A DNA stretch of 64,000 nucleotides from positions 186,001-250,000 of the forward strand of contig NZ_NFLT01000004.1 of assembly GCF_002161055.1 (NCBI RefSeq), written 5' to 3'. Positions 60,501 to 64,000 of this stretch are shown piece by piece (within the stretch, counting starts at the first letter, position 1; each line of letters begins with the position of its first letter). This DNA is from Tyzzerella sp. An114. Its GTDB lineage: Bacteria > Bacillota > Clostridia > Lachnospirales > Anaerotignaceae. Both the position numbers and the translations under genes were made by a program. The notes under the pieces were generated by a model. The model saw only the letters and a list, made by a program, of their open reading frames with translations. It did not search any database and was not told where the DNA came from.

Positions 60501-61907
60501 ATGAATAAAAATATTGTTAGCTTTAAAAATAAAACTTACATAGGAAATAATGAAATAAAAACATTAAAACTTTTAGCCTTTTTGGAATTGTGCTTTATAA
60601 TATATTCTTTTTTTAAAGGTACAGGCATTTTCTTTATACAGATTGCTATTGTGCTTGTACCTATGAGCCTTTTGGGTTGTATGGCTGTGTTTAGATTTGG
60701 TGGCGACAAATACCTCCTGATTGTTGTAATACTCCTTCTGAACTTCGGCTTTTTGATACAAATGATGTCACAAGATAATATTTCGGGGATTTATTTCAGT
60801 GCTATGATAAAATGTCTCTCCTCATTTTTGATAGCTCTCATAGCCTCTATACTGTTTAAAAAATTTTCAAATATTATTTCAATGGACATTATGATTTATG
60901 TTCTCACAGCCATACAATCTTTATTTATAATAGTTTTGTATATTTGGGGAATTACTGTTGGTAATATGGAAGGGGCAGGAGCAAAAATAAATATTGATTT
61001 TGGTTTATTTGTTTTTCAGCCCCTTGAAGTTGTAAAAGTTATATATGTTTTTGTTAGTTCTATAATTTTTTGTAAAGAGGAAAGAGTTTATGACAAAATA
61101 ATGTTTATGCCTAGAGAACTTTATTTTGTTTTATATAATTTTTTAATATCTTTAGCAATGATTAAATTTTCAGAATTTGGAACTCTTTTAATAATGGCTT
61201 TAACAGGTTTTATTATGATGATTATATATAGTACAAATAGAAAAACAGTTAAATTATTTTCTGTTGTAATGCCCGTTTTAACTGTTTTAGGAGTTATTGC
61301 AATTATATTTATAAATCCAACACAAGGCTGGCTTGGAAAGTTATATGGAAGATTTAGATACTTTTTGACACCGGAAGTTGATTATATGAACACAGGATAT
61401 CATGGTGTTCAAATTAGAAAAGCATTGACTGTTGGAGGTCTTCTTGGACCTGACTCTAATAGATATATAGTTAATATTCCAAATAGTGAAAGTGATATGG
61501 TTTTTTCAAATCTTATTCAACATTGCGGAATAATAATGGGAATACTTTTAATTTTTACTTTTATTATTTTACTTGTAAGAGGAATTGAAATAGCAAGAAA
61601 ATGTATAGATAGTTATTTTAGCGGTCTTGCTATGGGTTTTACATTATTGATAGTAATTGAAAGTATTGTACATATTGGATATAATATTGGGATTTTACCC
61701 ATAACAGGTATACCTCTTTATGGTGTATCTCAAGGTTTTACAGCAACAACAACTTATATGATTATGATTGCTATAATACTTACTATATCCACAGAGACTA
61801 CCGAAAGGAGCAGTTATGATGAAAAAGTATTTGAAAAAAACATGGGAAAAACTTTCAAAGGCTTTTTGCCAGGAAGAAGAAAATTCAAAACAAAAAATCA
61901 ATACTAG
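60501..61907 (+). CDS. SEDS-family peptidoglycan glycosyltransferase (FtsW/RodA/SpoVE-like)
   Basis: A 468-residue membrane protein with about ten segments. AAAGGAAG precedes ATG. The extracellular loop has 'YFLTPEVDYMNTGYHGVQIRKALTVGGLLGP' and 'IPNSESDMVFSNLIQHCGIIMG', the counterpart of 'PEAHTDFIFAVIAEELG' with the essential Asp kept but the Glu-Glu replaced. The family polymerises lipid II. Sequence is divergent from housekeeping FtsW and RodA. Its tail runs 92 bases into the next gene in another frame. It is paired with a class B PBP, as all SEDS enzymes need. Confidence 0.85.
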   Translation: MNKNIVSFKNKTYIGNNEIKTLKLLAFLELCFIIYSFFKGTGIFFIQIAIVLVPMSLLGCMAVFRFGGDKYLLIVVILLLNFGFLIQMMSQDNISGIYFSAMIKCLSSFLIALIASILFKKFSNIISMDIMIYVLTAIQSLFIIVLYIWGITVGNMEGAGAKINIDFGLFVFQPLEVVKVIYVFVSSIIFCKEERVYDKIMFMPRELYFVLYNFLISLAMIKFSEFGTLLIMALTGFIMMIIYSTNRKTVKLFSVVMPVLTVLGVIAIIFINPTQGWLGKLYGRFRYFLTPEVDYMNTGYHGVQIRKALTVGGLLGPDSNRYIVNIPNSESDMVFSNLIQHCGIIMGILLIFTFIILLVRGIEIARKCIDSYFSGLAMGFTLLIVIESIVHIGYNIGILPITGIPLYGVSQGFTATTTYMIMIAIILTISTETTERSSYDEKVFEKNMGKTFKGFLPGRRKFKTKNQY

Positions 61908-63342
61908 ATTACATAAAGTATATTTTGTTTTAGGTTTAATTATGATTATGGAGATTGGTGTATTATATATAAATTCTGGTGTTGTTACAGGAATAAATAA
62001 AAAAGCTGATAAATATAAAATAGCTGCCATTACTGAAGCTGATATTAATACAATTGCTGCTGGAGATATATTTGATAGAAATGGAGTTACCATTGTAAAA
62101 TCAGAAGTTCCAAAAGAAGGTAGTGTTTATAATAGTGCTTATATTGATGATTATGCTTACTCACAAGTTATAGGATATACAGGTAAAACTAAATCTGTAA
62201 GAGGATTTGATGTTGTTGAAGAACAAGGCAGAGATTATCGTTTAATGAAGCTTTATAATGAGGAGCTTTATGAAACTTCTAATATTAATGGTAACAAGGG
62301 AAGTAGTTTAAATATTACTATTGACCATAACATACAAATGAAAGTTATGGAATTACTTTTGAATGAAATGACTATTGAAGACAGAGGCTCAGCTGTTGTT
62401 CTTGATGCAAAAACAGGAGAAGTTTTATCAATGGTATCTTTGCCAAGTTTTAATGTTAATAATATTAATGAAGGTATTAAAACAATGGAAAGTTTTGATA
62501 AAGAAAAAGAAATATACTATCCTATAACTCATAAAGGTGCAGAGGTTATGGGTAGTATATTTAAGATTATAACAGATGTAAGTATTATTGACAGTGGACA
62601 AGAAAATTTTACAGCTGTTGATAGTAATTTTAAAATAGGTGATACAGATATTGTAAACGATTATGGTTCTGTTGGTGATACTATAAATTATCATGAAGCC
62701 ACTGTTCGTTCATCAAATGTTTTCTTTGCTAAAGCTGTTTTGGCTGACGGTGGACAGGCTTTAAATGAAACTGCTGAAAAATTTATGATAGGAAAAGATA
62801 TTGAGTTGGATTTTGGCACTATAAATAGTAATTGGGATTTAGATTTATCAAACAATTTGGATTTAGCATATACAGCCTTTGGTCAGGGTAAAACTCTTTC
62901 TTCAACTATTGTTGCTGCTATGATGACACAGGCTATTGCAAATGATGGTGTAATGTTAAAGCCTTATATGATAAAGTCAATAGTGAGAGATGACGGAAAA
63001 GTTTTACAGGAAGGCAAAACAGAGGTTTTAAGTGAAGTTACTTCCTATGAAACCGCTAATAAAGTTACAGAAGCTATGAAAGATGCTGTAAAATCATATA
63101 TAAAAAGTGTTGAAGGTGAAGAAAATAAAGAAATATACAGAAAATATAATGTTGCCGGAAAAACAGGAACAGGACAGCGTGGAGATGAGAATAATACAAA
63201 TAATGCATGGTTTGTAAGTTTTGCTCCGGCAGATGACCCTAAATATGTTGTTGTTGTAAATCAGATATGTACTACAAAATATGGTATTAAAATGATGGAT
63301 ACAGCTGCCGGTATATATGAATATTTGTTTAATCAAAATTGA
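61816..63342 (+). CDS. Class B penicillin-binding protein (transpeptidase), partner of the SEDS gene
   Basis: A 508-residue protein with an N-terminal membrane segment (~35-55). AAAGGAG lies 6 bases before ATG 61816 (ATG 61819 is an alternative). A short N-terminal module (~80-165: 'GDIFDRNGVTIV', 'YSQVIGYTGKTKSVRG') leads to the transpeptidase domain with SxxK 'GSIFK' (S247-K250), SxN 'RSSNVFF' (near 297) and KTG 'AGKTGTGQRG' (near 452). All three active-site motifs are intact. Size and layout resemble mycobacterial PbpA. It begins 92 bases inside the SEDS gene, so both are translated from one transcript. The stop is one base from the stop of the convergent kinase gene. Confidence 0.88.
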   Translation: MMKKYLKKTWEKLSKAFCQEEENSKQKINTRLHKVYFVLGLIMIMEIGVLYINSGVVTGINKKADKYKIAAITEADINTIAAGDIFDRNGVTIVKSEVPKEGSVYNSAYIDDYAYSQVIGYTGKTKSVRGFDVVEEQGRDYRLMKLYNEELYETSNINGNKGSSLNITIDHNIQMKVMELLLNEMTIEDRGSAVVLDAKTGEVLSMVSLPSFNVNNINEGIKTMESFDKEKEIYYPITHKGAEVMGSIFKIITDVSIIDSGQENFTAVDSNFKIGDTDIVNDYGSVGDTINYHEATVRSSNVFFAKAVLADGGQALNETAEKFMIGKDIELDFGTINSNWDLDLSNNLDLAYTAFGQGKTLSSTIVAAMMTQAIANDGVMLKPYMIKSIVRDDGKVLQEGKTEVLSEVTSYETANKVTEAMKDAVKSYIKSVEGEENKEIYRKYNVAGKTGTGQRGDENNTNNAWFVSFAPADDPKYVVVVNQICTTKYGIKMMDTAAGIYEYLFNQN

Positions 63343-63343
63343 T

Positions 63344-64000
63344 TTATATATTATTGATTTCTTGTTTCAAATAGTTTTGTAGACGGTTATTCCACTCTGT
63401 AAGGTATTTTAAATAATCAAAATCATTGGATTTTTCAAGGTCTCTTGCCTCCTCTATGATAGTTTTGATTTCCTCCTGTTCCTTACAGAGTGTGAAATCC
63501 AAAAGTATTCCAAAATTATATCTAAAAAATTTTAAAGTTTCTTCGGATTTTTCATTCTCTGTGTGGAAACAGTTATTATAATCTATATTTCCAAAATAAA
63601 AAAGTCGTGTGAAAAATAATTGTACCGCATTTAATAAAGCTAAAGAATAGGGCAAATCAGGCTTCATACGACGGTCAATTTTTTTCCATGGAGTATTTTT
63701 GTTTATAATATATATATGAGTGAAATCTATAAGTTTTATATCAAAGTTTTTATTTGTAATTATTATGTTTTTGGGATTTAGGTCGAAATATAAAACACCT
63801 TTTTTTGCTAATATATAAATAGCTTCATAAATCTGTTGACATATATGAGATAGTATTTCAAGAGGAAATATAATTTGAGGACTGTTTTTGTAATTGTTTT
63901 GGGCTCTCTCAAGAATACTTTCTAATGTGACACCTTTTATATATTCCATAACAATAAAGGGCGGTTTATCTTTGTTTATACTGTAACCATAATATTTTGG
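63344..64000 (-). CDS. Atypical Ser/Thr protein kinase-like protein (partial, 5' end outside window)
   Basis: The minus-strand frame is open to base 64000, so 218 C-terminal residues are visible and the N-lobe is missing. The hinge 'PPFIVMEYIKG' and the helix 'ILSHICQQIYEAIYILAKKG' are followed by 'VLYFDLNPKNIII', where the catalytic Asp and Asn of HRDxKxxN are kept but His-Arg are not, and 'IKLIDFTHIYII', where DFG is DFT. No APE motif is visible, and the C-lobe is short with no membrane segment after it. It may be an unusual kinase or a pseudokinase. Neighbouring FHA, SEDS and PBP genes are the normal partners of such kinases. Confidence 0.75.
   Translation of the reverse strand, partial: PKYYGYSINKDKPPFIVMEYIKGVTLESILERAQNNYKNSPQIIFPLEILSHICQQIYEAIYILAKKGVLYFDLNPKNIIITNKNFDIKLIDFTHIYIINKNTPWKKIDRRMKPDLPYSLALLNAVQLFFTRLFYFGNIDYNNCFHTENEKSEETLKFFRYNFGILLDFTLCKEQEEIKTIIEEARDLEKSNDFDYLKYLTEWNNRLQNYLKQEINNI

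Noticed and set aside
1-64000. CRISPR arrays, IS elements, tRNA or rRNA genes, prophage
   Set aside because: No regular repeat-spacer pattern, transposase, integrase, or tRNA/rRNA-like sequence was recognised on reading both strands.

Overview
The window is an AT-rich, low-GC Firmicutes chromosome segment, most likely from an anaerobic, spore-forming member of the Clostridia (a Lachnospirales-like gut or fermentative anaerobe is my best guess; the species is not identified). The evidence is: a complete six-gene Rnf ion-pumping ferredoxin:NAD oxidoreductase operon; sporulation genes (spoIID, spoIIQ, a CotS-like spore-coat protein end); a T-box leader on alaS; a TPP riboswitch; a GlcT-type RNA antitermination element on ptsG; strong Shine-Dalgarno sites with many TTG/GTG starts; and simple hairpin+T-run terminators after most units. 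No rRNA, tRNA, CRISPR array, insertion sequence or prophage was seen.

Layout. 0-5.4 kb: end of a CotS-like gene, a PEGA-domain membrane protein, phosphoglucomutase, cysteine synthase and a convergent deoxyinosine glycosylase. 5.4-7.9 kb: an AGCS Na+/amino-acid symporter and a YihY/BrkB membrane protein. 7.9-20.2 kb: a galactose region, with galK-galM on the minus strand and, divergently, mglB-mglA-mglC followed by a sensing module (AraC-type response regulator, YesM-like kinase, membrane-anchored sugar-binding domain, and a second MglB-like lipoprotein). 20.3-25.4 kb: oleate hydratase, then ptsG with a RAT/terminator leader and its antiterminator glcT. 25.5-31.5 kb (minus): maf, a DUF4321 protein, and rnfCDGEAB. 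31.9-38.9 kb: rpoN (divergent from rnf), a MocR-type GntR/aminotransferase regulator, T-box-alaS, and an EamA transporter. 38.9-42.4 kb (minus): radical SAM protein, unknown membrane protein, spoIID, and spoIIQ (with its own sigma-F-like promoter). 42.6-46.9 kb: an aconitase-superfamily hydratase of the YbhJ type, and minus-strand small membrane proteins plus a split ThrE-like exporter. 47.0-50.4 kb: a TPP riboswitch controlling tenA and a thiamine-precursor ABC transporter.

50.5-64.0 kb is the accessory-looking and most interesting part. It runs as one plus-strand series: a membrane-spanning protein with an extracytoplasmic von Willebrand A domain, a zinc-ribbon P-loop GTPase resembling the double-GTPase families, a 1052-residue protein whose N-terminus resembles GTPase-associated protein 1 (GAP1), a 550-residue protein with an XRE-like helix-turn-helix, a membrane-anchored but degenerate FHA protein, a dedicated SEDS (FtsW/RodA) glycosyltransferase and its class B penicillin-binding protein. 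A convergent, partial and atypical Ser/Thr kinase-like gene closes the window. This joins a GTPase/GAP1/vWA module of the sort proposed for NTP-dependent conflict systems to a kinase/FHA/SEDS/PBP set of the sort known from cell-wall control. I infer a membrane-associated, possibly phospho-regulated envelope machine; its function is not known.

Domain names are from reading motifs by eye, without database searches; starts were chosen from visible ribosome-binding sites.
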